In this document: positions 29,678 through 38,905 of the stretch, piece after piece | Position numbering within the stretch: the stretch's first letter is position 1 | Layout of the letters: each line of letters starts with the position of its first letter | From: Microbulbifer thermotolerans | Lineage (GTDB): Bacteria > Pseudomonadota > Gammaproteobacteria > Pseudomonadales > Cellvibrionaceae | Reading direction: 5' to 3' | Assembly: GCF_900112305.1 (NCBI RefSeq) | Contig: NZ_FOKT01000001.1 | Coordinates: 372,001-436,000, forward strand | DNA: 64,000 nucleotides | Notes under the pieces: generated by a model | What the model was told of the DNA's origin: nothing | The model's input: only the letters and a program-made list of their open reading frames with translations | Databases searched by the model: none | Made by a program: the position numbers and the translations under genes

Positions 29678-30673
29678 ATGTCCGAAAGCACCCCTGAACT
29701 GGTCATTGTCGGTGTCGACAATGCGGCTTTCGCTCCCCTGCTGGAAATCCTGGAGGAACGCGGCTCCGTCTCTGCGGAGCGGCTGCAACTGCTGGAAGTG
29801 CAGGATAGCGATGTAGAGCAGCAAGTATTTGCCAAACGCAATATTCCGGTGCAGTCCCTGGAAAAATTCACTTTTACCGCAGAGCAGGTCGTGGTACTGC
29901 TCAAGGCTGGTGAAGCTGCTCAGGCAGCCCTCGACACAGCAGAAAAGGCTGGTGCATGGGTGCTGGATACCGCTGGAAATACCCGCGGCGATGATAGCGT
30001 TACCCTGGTGCATCCTCTGATCAACAGCGATGCCATAGCCACCGCTGAGCGCCGAGTGCTGACGCTGCCGGTTGCCGGTGCGGCGATGGTGGCCGAGGCG
30101 CTCTTCCCTCTGCGCGATCAATTGCGGCGGGTGGAGATACAGCTCAATCAGCCGGTGTCGGCGCTGGGCAAGTCCGCAGTGGATGCGATGGCGGGGCAGA
30201 CGGCGCGTATGTTCAGTGGCCAGGACGTGGACATTGATCCCGCTATTGGACAGCGGCTGGCATTTAACCAGTTGAGTTCCAGCGAGGCGCTGCTGGCCAG
30301 TGGTCACAACATCAGTGAATTGGCGTTGATCCACGATCTGCGACGCCTGCTCGGCGATACGGTGGCGGTGGATGCCTGCATTAACACTGCGTCTGTTTTT
30401 CACGGCCAGTTAGCCAACTTGAGTGTCGCGTTGAGTGAAGATATCGATTTGGAAAAAGTGCGCGCTCTGCTCAAAAACGGTGCCCGCCTGCAAATGGCGG
30501 AGCGGCCCTCGGCGGAAGACGCTGTCGGCGGTGAAACGACGCTCATCGGGCGCTTGCGGCAAAGTCTGTTAAGTCATCGGCAGGTTAATTTTTGTGCGGT
30601 TTCGGACAATTTGCGCAAAGATTTGGCCATGAACTGTGTGCAGATTGTGCACTTGTTGCTAAAAAACTATTGA
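29678..30673 (+). CDS. usg: USG-1-type aspartate-semialdehyde dehydrogenase homologue, probably non-catalytic
   Basis: 331 residues with the overall ASADH fold but without its active-site Cys: where Asd has GGNCTVSLM this protein has LPVAGAAMVAEAL. The C-terminal region ACINTASVFHGQLANLSVAL corresponds to the dimerisation part of the family. Such USG-1 proteins follow asd in Pseudomonas (PA3116) and have no established reaction. The gap to asd is filled by two repeat elements, so it may have its own promoter. Confidence 0.88.
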   Translation: MSESTPELVIVGVDNAAFAPLLEILEERGSVSAERLQLLEVQDSDVEQQVFAKRNIPVQSLEKFTFTAEQVVVLLKAGEAAQAALDTAEKAGAWVLDTAGNTRGDDSVTLVHPLINSDAIATAERRVLTLPVAGAAMVAEALFPLRDQLRRVEIQLNQPVSALGKSAVDAMAGQTARMFSGQDVDIDPAIGQRLAFNQLSSSEALLASGHNISELALIHDLRRLLGDTVAVDACINTASVFHGQLANLSVALSEDIDLEKVRALLKNGARLQMAERPSAEDAVGGETTLIGRLRQSLLSHRQVNFCAVSDNLRKDLAMNCVQIVHLLLKNY

Positions 30674-30876
30674 TATTTAATACTTAGCGGCCATAGTGAA
30701 GGTGCATTCTTAACTTCCTTCCATTCGGCCTTGGGGGGCGATACATTCGCCGGAGAGAAAAACTGTCCTTGCGGCAGTTGCACCATTGAACGTTTACTGT
30801 GCAGTGGCGGGGTTTTCGAAAATGCGCGTGGCGGATGACGGAAAACCCGGGATTCTAACAATAAAGGGAATCGGAT

Positions 30877-33800
30877 ATGCGTGTGCGAAAGCTGGCACTT
30901 GCGGTTGGTCTGGTCAGCGCGCTGGGGGGCAACCTGGCTCTGGCGTTGGGGCTGGGTGAAATAAAGCTGAACTCTACCCTCAACCAACCCCTCAATGCGG
31001 AAATCAGCCTGCTGCAGACCCGCGGCCTCGATGACAACGAAATTAAAGTGCGCCTCGCCAGCGCGGAGGATTTTGAGCGGGCCGGAATCGATAGATCTTA
31101 CCTGCTCACCGAATTGCGTTTCGATGTGGATTACTCCGGTGGTCAGCCGGTAATACGCATTACCAGCCGTACGCCGATACGCGAACCCTACCTCAATTTT
31201 CTTGTGGAAACCCGCTGGCCCAGCGGACGCCTGCTGCGGGAATACACCCTCCTGATGGATTTGCCCGCCTTCTCAGACACCGCCGCCAAGCGGCCGGTGC
31301 GTGCCGCCGAACGCGAGCGCCAACAGGTGCGCCGCACGCCTTCCGCGCCGCGGCCACAACAGGCCCCCACCACACGCTCTGCACCGGCCGAGCCGCAGGC
31401 GACGATGGAAGAACCTAGCGCAACTGCGCCGATGGCTGTTGATGAATCGCCGATGGCAGATGATGGCAGCCGGGTATACGGTCCTGTAGCCGCCAACGAA
31501 ACTCTGTGGGAGATCGCGGCGCAAAACCGCGTCGGGCGCGAGTTTTCCGTACAGCAGACGATGCTGGCAATTCAGCGCCTCAATCCAGAAGCGTTTATCA
31601 ATAACAATATCAACCTGTTGAAGAAGGGGGCTGTGCTGCGGCTGCCGGAAGCAGCGGATATCCGAGCCTTCGGTATGCGCGAGGCAATTTCCGAAGTGGC
31701 GGTGCAGAATGCCTCCTGGCGCCAGCGTATTGGCGATGAGGTGGCCACTGGCGCACCTCTGGATGCGCGTGCGGCTGTTGATGAAACAGCGGTCAGTGAT
31801 ATCCCTGAAGGACGTGTGACTCTCGCCGCTCCGGGAGACAACGAATCTGTACTTTCTGGCTCCGGTAGCGGCACCGAAGACAGTGAAGCTCTGAGCGGTG
31901 AGCTGACGGTCGCCGAAGAAGAGCTGGACAAATCGCGCCTGGAAAACGAGGAACTGCAGGAGCGCATTGCCGAGCTGGACGAACAGATCGATACCATGGA
32001 GCGCCTCGTAGAGGTGTCCAACGAAGAGCTGGCCGCGGTACAGACAGCGGCCGAGCAGTCCGAGCCGGCCCTCGACCCGATGGCGATAGACGAGGAAGGC
32101 GCTGAGTCCGCGGAGGAAGACGCGTCCACCGGAGAATGGGACTCCGCGGAAACGGCAGGCGAGGATATGGCCGCCGAGGAGACGGTTGTCGAAGCCGCCT
32201 CCGAAGAACTTGTTGCAGAGCCCGAGGCGCCGGCACCGCAGGAGGACAACAAACGCAATCGCGTCGTTGTGGTTCAGACTTCTGCCGAGCCGACGCTGAT
32301 GGAGCGGCTGATGGACAACATAATGTTGCTCGCAGCGGGGGCTATCGTACTGCTCGCAGGCCTGTTCGGTTTCTTCACCTGGCGCCGTCGCAAGGAGGAA
32401 GAGGAGGCCATGTTGCAGGTGGAGCGCGAGATGGCCGCTGAGCGCGCTTTGGCGGAAGCGCCGGAAGCGTCTCCTGATAAAGATGAAACCCTGGCCGCGG
32501 TGGAGAATCTGGAGTCCGACGAAAACTTCGACTTTGGCGGCCTGGATGAAGTGGGTACTGACGACCCCATCTCCGAAGCGGAAATCCATCTGTCCCTGGG
32601 GCAGTATGATGAGGCCGAAGGCAAGCTTCTGGCCGGTCTGGAGCAGGATGGCCAGAATGTGGACGCACGCCTGATGCTGCTGGAGGTCTACGCACACAAG
32701 CAGGATGTGGCCAAGTTCGACGATCACTACCGCCAGCTGCTGCGCATCAGCGACGGTCCGGCGGCGGACCGCGCTGCTCGCCTGCGCGAGAGCATTGCCG
32801 ATGCACCGCCTTTTGAGGCGCCGGAGATGGATTTTTCCAGTGAGTCTCTTGAGGCTGCGCAACTGGATGATATCAGCGCTTCGTTTGAGGACGACTTCGG
32901 AAGTGTTGAAAGTGAAGCCAGCGCTGCAACAGAGAGTGCCGAACTGGAGGCCAGTCTGGAAGATGACAGCGCTCTGCTGGATGATCTGACCCTGGATCTG
33001 GCGGAAGATAACGCCGCTGACGGGCAGCAAGAGACAGAGTTGTCCCTGGATCTGGACACCGATATTGGTGGCGAGGCGCAAGCGGGTGAAGCCGAAGAGG
33101 ATGCGTTTAATCTAGATGATCTGGACCTGGGCGAGCTGGACCTGGATACAGATAAGAATCTCGGTATTACCGACGACGGGGAACAGAGCGGCGAACTCGG
33201 TCCGATTGAATACGAAAGCACCGGGTCCGAGGAAGCAGACAGCTCGGAGGCGCCGGCCAGCGAGGCGTCTGGCGGACTCGATTTCGACCTGGACCTGACG
33301 CCAATGGACGACGGCGACGACTCTGTGACGGAGACCGAGTCGCAGATTGCCGACGGGCAGGCGGACTTTGAAGATGATGCCGAATTATCCCTGGACGACC
33401 TGTCCGCGGATCTGGATGCCATGAGCGACGAGCTGGGCGCTGATCTGGATCTCGACGCCATTGATTTAGACGATATCGCGGGTGAGCTGTCCCCCGATGT
33501 CGCCGAAGATACGGTTGCCCCGGGGCAGGGTGGCGCCGCGGTTGCCGGGGCCGAAGAGGCCGCGGGTGATCTTGCGGTTGCCGAGGTGTCTGGGCCGACG
33601 GGTGCTGAAACGGCAGAACCGGTCTCTGCCGGACAAGCTGTTTCGCAGGCGTCTGGGCAGGAAGATCTCGGCGACCTGAACTTTAATCTGGAAAGCGACC
33701 TGGACTCCGAGTTGAACCTGCTTGAGGGCAGCGATGAAATCAGCACCAAGCTGGAGCTGGCCCAGGCTTACCTGGATATGGGTGACAAGGAGGGCGCCAA

Positions 33801-33882
33801 AGATATTCTCAACGAGGTAGTGCAGGAGAGCAGCGGCGAGCACAAGGCGCGCGCCGAGGAAATGCTGGAGCGTATGGCGTAG
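30877..33882 (+). CDS. fimV: Polar hub protein FimV/HubP
   Basis: 1001-residue inner-membrane protein that organises the cell pole and type IV pilus/flagellar functions. Order of parts: signal segment and conserved FimV N-terminus (ALGLGEIKLNSTLNQPLNAE region, residues 24-45), periplasmic LysM domain (about 198-258), coiled coil (about 341-391), transmembrane helix (about 480-502), a cytoplasmic TPR-like part (about 565-640), a very acidic Asp/Glu/Leu-rich stretch to about 950, and the conserved C-terminal module KLELAQAYLDMGDKEGAKDI. The place upstream of truA is as in Pseudomonas. Ends at a strong terminator. Confidence 0.93.
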   Translation: MRVRKLALAVGLVSALGGNLALALGLGEIKLNSTLNQPLNAEISLLQTRGLDDNEIKVRLASAEDFERAGIDRSYLLTELRFDVDYSGGQPVIRITSRTPIREPYLNFLVETRWPSGRLLREYTLLMDLPAFSDTAAKRPVRAAERERQQVRRTPSAPRPQQAPTTRSAPAEPQATMEEPSATAPMAVDESPMADDGSRVYGPVAANETLWEIAAQNRVGREFSVQQTMLAIQRLNPEAFINNNINLLKKGAVLRLPEAADIRAFGMREAISEVAVQNASWRQRIGDEVATGAPLDARAAVDETAVSDIPEGRVTLAAPGDNESVLSGSGSGTEDSEALSGELTVAEEELDKSRLENEELQERIAELDEQIDTMERLVEVSNEELAAVQTAAEQSEPALDPMAIDEEGAESAEEDASTGEWDSAETAGEDMAAEETVVEAASEELVAEPEAPAPQEDNKRNRVVVVQTSAEPTLMERLMDNIMLLAAGAIVLLAGLFGFFTWRRRKEEEEAMLQVEREMAAERALAEAPEASPDKDETLAAVENLESDENFDFGGLDEVGTDDPISEAEIHLSLGQYDEAEGKLLAGLEQDGQNVDARLMLLEVYAHKQDVAKFDDHYRQLLRISDGPAADRAARLRESIADAPPFEAPEMDFSSESLEAAQLDDISASFEDDFGSVESEASAATESAELEASLEDDSALLDDLTLDLAEDNAADGQQETELSLDLDTDIGGEAQAGEAEEDAFNLDDLDLGELDLDTDKNLGITDDGEQSGELGPIEYESTGSEEADSSEAPASEASGGLDFDLDLTPMDDGDDSVTETESQIADGQADFEDDAELSLDDLSADLDAMSDELGADLDLDAIDLDDIAGELSPDVAEDTVAPGQGGAAVAGAEEAAGDLAVAEVSGPTGAETAEPVSAGQAVSQASGQEDLGDLNFNLESDLDSELNLLEGSDEISTKLELAQAYLDMGDKEGAKDILNEVVQESSGEHKARAEEMLERMA

Positions 33883-33899
33883 CCTTCGCGCCAAGCCGG

Positions 33900-33930
33900 A
33901 AAAACCTCGCATTCGCTGCGGGGTTTTTTT
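33900..33930 (+). terminator. Terminator of fimV
   Basis: AAAAACCTCGCA, loop TTCG, then CTGCGGGGTTTTTTT; an imperfect stem with a seven-T run. Confidence 0.85.
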
Positions 33931-33976
33931 GTTTTGGCCGGGGATGAGTCTCTGAGGCCGGCGCCGAGAGAAATCT

Positions 33977-34855
33977 ATGCGGAGTGGATACCAATACAAA
34001 CGCAATGGCGAAGTCCCCCCGGGCGAACAGCTGCCAGAGGGGCTGCGCCGCATCGCGCTTGGTGTCGAGTACTGTGGTGCCGGACTGAGCGGTTTTCAAA
34101 AGCAGAAATCTGCCGCCGAGACCGTGCAGGCACACTTGGAGCGGGCCCTGTCCCGCATCGCCGCCGAGCCGCTGAGCCTGGTTTGCGCGGGGCGCACCGA
34201 TGCCGGGGTACACGCGACCAATCAGGTGATCCATTTTGATACCCGTGCCCTGCGACCGGAGCGCGCCTGGGTGCAGGGCGTCAACACGCAGCTGCCGGAT
34301 GCGGTGCGGGTGCGCTGGGCGCGTGAGGTGCCGGCGCAGTTTCACGCGCGTTTCTCTGCCCGTGCCCGCAGTTATCGATACCTGATCCACAGCGCGCCCA
34401 CGCGTTCCGCCCATGCCGCTGCCGAAGTGACCTGGACTCAACATCCGCTGGATGTGCGGGCTATGCGGGCGGGAGCCGGATACCTGATTGGGAAGCATGA
34501 CTTCACCAGCTTTCGCGCCGCCCAGTGCCAGGCAAAGAGTCCGGTGCGAGAGATCACCCGCCTCGACATCGCCAGAGTGGGGCAGCTGATCGTGATGGAA
34601 GTGAGTGCCAACGCTTTTTTACACCATATGGTGCGCAACATCGCTGGAGTGCTGATGGCTGTGGGGCGCGGGGCGCAGCCGCCCGAGTGGGTAGGGCAGG
34701 TTCTGGCGCGTCGCGACCGCACTGCCGGTGGCGTCACCGCGCCACCATTTGGGCTCTACCTGGTGGACGTGCAGTATCCGCAAGAGTTTCAGCTGCCGCG
34801 GCCGGAAGCGGGGCCGCTGCTGGTGCCCCTGCCGCTGGGCGGTCTCGGCGCTTGA
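33977..34855 (+). CDS. truA: tRNA pseudouridine(38-40) synthase
   Basis: Forms pseudouridine at positions 38-40 of tRNA anticodon arms. 292 residues with the catalytic Asp in CAGRTDAGVHA. The N-terminal motif, usually Y-G-W-Q-x-Q, reads LSGFQKQ here, a W-to-F change. FLHHMVRNIAGVLM and a C-terminal TAPPFGLYLVDVQYP are family-typical. The ATG at 33977 has GAGAGAAA upstream. Located between fimV and trpF, as in pseudomonads. Confidence 0.94.
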   Translation: MRSGYQYKRNGEVPPGEQLPEGLRRIALGVEYCGAGLSGFQKQKSAAETVQAHLERALSRIAAEPLSLVCAGRTDAGVHATNQVIHFDTRALRPERAWVQGVNTQLPDAVRVRWAREVPAQFHARFSARARSYRYLIHSAPTRSAHAAAEVTWTQHPLDVRAMRAGAGYLIGKHDFTSFRAAQCQAKSPVREITRLDIARVGQLIVMEVSANAFLHHMVRNIAGVLMAVGRGAQPPEWVGQVLARRDRTAGGVTAPPFGLYLVDVQYPQEFQLPRPEAGPLLVPLPLGGLGA

Positions 34856-35064
34856 TTTCTGCTTGGACACATCTGGAGCAATTGTGGTACCCCGCGAGTG
34901 AAATCGCGGCCCCCTTGTGAAATTGCCCGCAGACTGTCGGGGAAGCCCGCCGCGATGGCTGGGTTTCCTCGGGCTTCTCGCGCCCTGTGCGTTTCGCGTC
35001 AATGGGCAATCTGCTAGTATCGCCGCCTCCCTCATATTTTTACCACCGGTCGGCTGTGGGCAGG

Positions 35065-35712
35065 ATGCAAGTAAAAATCTGCGGTATCACCACTATTGAA
35101 GATGCGATCGCCTCGGTTGCCGCAGGGGCCGATGCCCTGGGGTTGGTGTTTTACCCGGCCAGCCCCCGCTGCGTTGCAATCGATAGGGCAGCGGCCATTG
35201 CCGAAGCCGTGCCGCCCTTTGTCACCCTGACAGGGCTTTTTGTTAACGCCGACGCGGAAACGGTGCGGGACGTGCTCGCCCAAGTACCGCTGAACCTGCT
35301 GCAGTTTCATGGCGGTGAAGACGCGGACTACTGTGCGCAGTTTCTGCGCCCCTATATCAAGGCGTTGCGAATGAAAGACGGCCTCGATGTGGCCGGGGCG
35401 ATGGATGAGCACCCGCGCGCGCGCGGTTTTTTGCTGGACGCCTACCGCCCGGGCGTTCCTGGCGGTACTGGTGAAAGCTTTGACTGGCAGCGGGTACCGA
35501 AACACAGTGGCCGCCCGTTGGTACTGGCCGGAGGCTTGAATCCGGACAACGTGGGGCGGGCGATAGCGGTTGCGCGCCCCCAGGCGGTGGATGTCAGCGG
35601 CGGGGTGGAGCTGTCCCCGGGGCGCAAAGACCCGCAGAAGGTCGCTGCCTTTATCCGAGCGGCGAAAGCCGGTAATTCGTTTTTCCAATCGATGGAGTGT
35701 GCAAGTGAGTGA
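35065..35712 (+). CDS. trpF: Phosphoribosylanthranilate isomerase
   Basis: Third step from anthranilate in tryptophan synthesis. 215 residues, (beta/alpha)8 barrel: [10 protein letters not shown] with the general-base Cys, [12 protein letters not shown], and the phosphate-binding [10 protein letters not shown] and DVSGGVE ends with the acid Asp in [15 protein letters not shown]. Start at 35065 follows GGGCAGG closely. Its TGA overlaps the trpB start codon, so trpF and trpB are translationally coupled. Confidence 0.95.
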   Translation: MQVKICGITTIEDAIASVAAGADALGLVFYPASPRCVAIDRAAAIAEAVPPFVTLTGLFVNADAETVRDVLAQVPLNLLQFHGGEDADYCAQFLRPYIKALRMKDGLDVAGAMDEHPRARGFLLDAYRPGVPGGTGESFDWQRVPKHSGRPLVLAGGLNPDNVGRAIAVARPQAVDVSGGVELSPGRKDPQKVAAFIRAAKAGNSFFQSMECASE

Positions 35713-36934
35713 TCAAAGTGCGCAAGAAGGCGCGATCGATTTTTCCGCCTATCCGGATGCAGGCGGGCACTTCGGCCCCTATGGCGGCCGCTTCGTGTCG
35801 GAGACACTGATCAGTGCGCTAGACGAGCTTCAGGCTATGTACACACGCCTGAAGGATGACCCGGAATTTATCGCCGCTTTCGATCGCGATCTGGCCCACT
35901 ATGTCGGCCGCCCGTCTCCCCTTTACCTGGCTGAGCGATTGACTGAACAGGTGGGCGGAGCGCGTATCTGGCTGAAGCGTGAGGACCTCAATCACACAGG
36001 GGCACACAAAGTAAACAACACTGTTGGCCAGGCCCTGTTGGCCAAGCACAGCGGCAAAACCCGTGTGATCGCCGAAACCGGCGCCGGTCAGCACGGCGTG
36101 GCCACCGCCACTGTAGCCGCGCGTCTGGGACTCCAGTGCGCAGTTTATATGGGGGCGGAGGATGTCAAGCGTCAGTCCCCCAATGTGTACCGTATGAAGT
36201 TGCTCGGCGCGGAGGTGATCCCGGTGGAGTCCGGCTCCAAGACGCTGAAGGATGCCATGAACGAGGCCATGCGCGACTGGGTTACCAATGTGGACAACAC
36301 TTTCTACATTATCGGCACCGTGGCGGGTCCGCACCCCTATCCGCAGCTGGTGCGGGATTTCAATTCGGTGATCGGCCGCGAAGCGCGCCGCCAGAGCCTG
36401 GAACAATTCGGTCGCCTGCCGGATGCTCTGGTGGCCTGCGTAGGCGGAGGCTCCAATGCCATCGGCCTTTTCCACCCTTTCCTAAACGACAGCTCTGTCA
36501 AAATGTACGGTGTGGAAGCGGGCGGTGAAGGTCTCGAAACCGGCCGCCACGCAGCACCGTTGAACGATGGCGTGCCGGGTGTTCTACATGGCAACCGCAC
36601 ATACCTGATGGAGGATGAGGACGGCCAGATTATCGAGACCCATTCCGTGTCCGCCGGTCTCGATTACCCGGGTGTAGGGCCTGAGCACGCCTGGCTGAAA
36701 GACATCGGGCGGGTCGAATATGTCACGGCGAACGACGAGGACGCGCTGAATGCCTTCCGCACGCTGACGCGTACAGAGGGGATTATTCCCGCATTGGAAT
36801 CCAGCCATGCGGTGGCTTATGCCTGTAAGCTGGCGGGCACTATGAAGGCGGATCAGAACATTGTCGTAAACCTGTCCGGCCGCGGCGACAAAGATATTTT
36901 CACCGTCGCCGCCATTGATGGCATACAAGTATAG
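35705..36934 (+). CDS. trpB: Tryptophan synthase beta chain
   Basis: PLP enzyme joining indole and serine. 409 residues starting at GTG 35705 (GGAG seven nt upstream). The PLP lysine is Lys102 in [11 protein letters not shown]; the phosphate cradle is GGGSNAIG and [10 protein letters not shown] carries the catalytic Glu. A compact GCGGCC-GCT-GGCCGC hairpin sits directly after the stop, before trpA. Confidence 0.97.
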   Translation: MSDQSAQEGAIDFSAYPDAGGHFGPYGGRFVSETLISALDELQAMYTRLKDDPEFIAAFDRDLAHYVGRPSPLYLAERLTEQVGGARIWLKREDLNHTGAHKVNNTVGQALLAKHSGKTRVIAETGAGQHGVATATVAARLGLQCAVYMGAEDVKRQSPNVYRMKLLGAEVIPVESGSKTLKDAMNEAMRDWVTNVDNTFYIIGTVAGPHPYPQLVRDFNSVIGREARRQSLEQFGRLPDALVACVGGGSNAIGLFHPFLNDSSVKMYGVEAGGEGLETGRHAAPLNDGVPGVLHGNRTYLMEDEDGQIIETHSVSAGLDYPGVGPEHAWLKDIGRVEYVTANDEDALNAFRTLTRTEGIIPALESSHAVAYACKLAGTMKADQNIVVNLSGRGDKDIFTVAAIDGIQV

Positions 36935-36936
36935 GA

Positions 36937-36951
36937 GCGGCCGCTGGCCGC
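36937..36951 (+). other. Short GC hairpin between trpB and trpA
   Basis: GCGGCC, loop GCT, GGCCGC, starting two nt after the trpB stop. No T-run follows, so trpA can still be read; it may affect mRNA stability or the trpB/trpA ratio. Confidence 0.5.
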
Positions 36952-36972
36952 ACTCGAATTAGGGATTGAGGT

Positions 36973-37782
36973 GTGACACAAGAAAATCGAATTGACCGCC
37001 GTTTCGCCGAGCTGCGCGCGGAGGGCCGCAAGGCACTGGTAACTTACATTGTCGCCGGGGACGGCGGCCTGCAAAATACAGTTCCGCTGATGCACCAGCT
37101 GGTGGAAAGCGGCTGCGACTTGATTGAACTCGGGGTGCCGTTTTCCGACCCCATGGCCGAGGGGCCAGTCATCCAGCGGGGACACGAACGCGCCCTCGCT
37201 CAGGGGGCGTCTCTGCGTGCTTGCCTGGACCTGGTGAAGGAGTTCCGCCAGCGGGATACGGATACACCGGTGATTCTAATGGGCTATGCGAACCCGATCG
37301 AAAAGATGGGGGCCGAGCGATTTGCCGACGCCGCCCGCGAAGCCGGTGTCGATGGCACCCTGACCGTGGACCTGCCGGCGGAGGAGGCCGGTCCCCTGAA
37401 CCGGCTGTTGGCGGAGCGCAATTTGCGCAATATTTTTCTGATGACTCCCACCACCAGTGATCGGCGCATCGAGGAAATCGCGGGTTTAGCCAGCGGGTTC
37501 ATCTACTATGTGTCTCTGAAGGGCGTCACCGGTGCCGGTCACCTGGACCCGGAATCAGTGCGCGACAAGCTGACGCATATTCGCGGATTTTCGGATTTGC
37601 CCCTGTGCGTCGGCTTCGGTATCAAAGACGGTGCTTCAGCCCGGGCGGTAAGTGAGCACGGCGATGGTGCTGTGGTTGGCAGCCTGCTGGTATCGGCAAT
37701 CGGTGAGGCGCGGGATACCGGGGCGGCCAGAGAAAAGGTTGCGGAGCTGGTAAGCGAAATTCGCACGGCGCTGGATGCTTGA
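36973..37782 (+). CDS. trpA: Tryptophan synthase alpha chain
   Basis: Cleaves indole-3-glycerol phosphate and passes indole to TrpB. 269 residues starting with GTG 36973. The two catalytic acids lie in CDLIELGVPFSDPMAEGP (Glu of LIELG) and in GTLTVDLPAEEA (Asp). The phosphate loop is SLKGVTGAG and VGFGIKDG. Operon with trpF-trpB. Confidence 0.97.
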   Translation: MTQENRIDRRFAELRAEGRKALVTYIVAGDGGLQNTVPLMHQLVESGCDLIELGVPFSDPMAEGPVIQRGHERALAQGASLRACLDLVKEFRQRDTDTPVILMGYANPIEKMGAERFADAAREAGVDGTLTVDLPAEEAGPLNRLLAERNLRNIFLMTPTTSDRRIEEIAGLASGFIYYVSLKGVTGAGHLDPESVRDKLTHIRGFSDLPLCVGFGIKDGASARAVSEHGDGAVVGSLLVSAIGEARDTGAAREKVAELVSEIRTALDA

Positions 37783-37786
37783 CGCT

Positions 37787-37820
37787 GGCCAGAAAGCCAA
37801 AGCCTGCGGCTGATCTGGCC
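37787..37820 (+). other. Stem-loop in the trpA-accD gap
   Basis: GGCCAGA (37787-37793) pairs with TCTGGCC (37814-37820), with AGCC/GGCT possible inside. No T-run. The rest of the 130-nt gap contains only a weak promoter candidate (TACAAT at 37875-37880). Confidence 0.4.
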
Positions 37821-37916
37821 CGGTTCGCCGCACCGCTTAATGTTTTAATTCTCAGTCTCAAAACCCCTGGCCGGTACAATGCCGTCGGATAACAAGCATC
37901 GGAATTTGGAAACGAG

Positions 37917-38804
37917 ATGAGCTGGTTAGAAAAAATTGTCCCTTCGGTGATCCGCACCGAGCGCCGCGCGGGCGCGAGCAAGGTGCCCGAAGGCGTGTGG
38001 AAAAAGTGCGTCAAGTGCGACGCCATGCTGTATCGCCCGGAACTGGAACGCAATCTGGATGTGTGCCCCAAGTGCGATCACCATATGCGTATCGGTGCCC
38101 GTCGCCGCCTGGATATTTTTCTCGATGAAGACGGGCGCGAGGAACTGGCCACCGATGTGGTTCCAGTGGACCGCCTGAAATTCAAGGATGTAAAAAAATA
38201 CAAGGATCGGTTGACGCAGGCTCAGAAAGCGACCGGAGAAAAGGACGCGCTGATCGCCATGCGCGGCACGCTGGAGGGCAAACCGCTGGTGGCGGTTGCC
38301 TTTGAATTCGCGTTCCACGGCGGTTCCATGGGCTATGTGGTCGGCGAGCGTTTTACCCGCGCCGCCCGGCTGGCCCTTGAGGAGCGGATTCCCCTGGTGT
38401 GTTTTTCCGCTACCGGTGGCGCCCGCATGCAGGAGGCGTTGATCTCCCTGATGCAGATGGCCAAGACCTCCGCGGTGCTTGAAAAAATGAAAATGGCCGG
38501 TGTGCCCTATATTTCAGTGATGACCGATCCGGTGTACGGGGGGGTGTCCGCGTCCCTGGCGCTGCTCGGTGATATCAATGCCGCCGAGCCCGGTGCCCGG
38601 GCAGGATTTGCTGGGCCCAACATTATCGAGCAGACGATTCGCCAAAAGCTGCCCAAGGGTTTTCAGCGCAGTGAATTTTTGCTGGAGCACGGCGCCATCG
38701 ATATGATTATCCACCGCAAAGAAATGCGGGCGACGATCGCGCGCTTGCTGGGCAAGCTGACTGAAGCGGAAAGCAAGGCTTCGGATTCCGCGCTCGGGAT
38801 TTAA
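37917..38804 (+). CDS. accD: Acetyl-CoA carboxylase carboxyltransferase, beta subunit
   Basis: Carboxyltransferase beta chain that with AccA makes malonyl-CoA for fatty acids. 295 residues. The N-terminal zinc ribbon has four cysteines (Cys31, Cys34, Cys50, Cys53 in CVKC...CPKC). The crotonase-like core shows [19 protein letters not shown] ([10 protein letters not shown]) and [10 protein letters not shown]. It stands in the usual accD-folC-dedD order. Confidence 0.97.
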   Translation: MSWLEKIVPSVIRTERRAGASKVPEGVWKKCVKCDAMLYRPELERNLDVCPKCDHHMRIGARRRLDIFLDEDGREELATDVVPVDRLKFKDVKKYKDRLTQAQKATGEKDALIAMRGTLEGKPLVAVAFEFAFHGGSMGYVVGERFTRAARLALEERIPLVCFSATGGARMQEALISLMQMAKTSAVLEKMKMAGVPYISVMTDPVYGGVSASLALLGDINAAEPGARAGFAGPNIIEQTIRQKLPKGFQRSEFLLEHGAIDMIIHRKEMRATIARLLGKLTEAESKASDSALGI

Positions 38805-38905
38805 ATTCTCCAATCACAGAAGCGGCTGGCGGGCGCCACCGATGTTCGGTGCAAGCGAAAGTCTGATTGCGCCCGCGGGCCGCTCCTTCATTTGCGCATG
38901 GCAAT

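Noticed and set aside
29209..29697. ORF starting MYPSELQGSTRAFSK and ending across the usg promoter; the same peptide is also encoded at 48411-48629
   Set aside because: The reading frame is a by-product of the conserved repeat DNA (copies A and B). It has no ribosome-binding site and its similarity follows the repeat, not a protein.
31273..33081. 602-residue open frame on the minus strand
   Set aside because: Antisense shadow of the fimV gene, whose domain order and signal peptide are clear.
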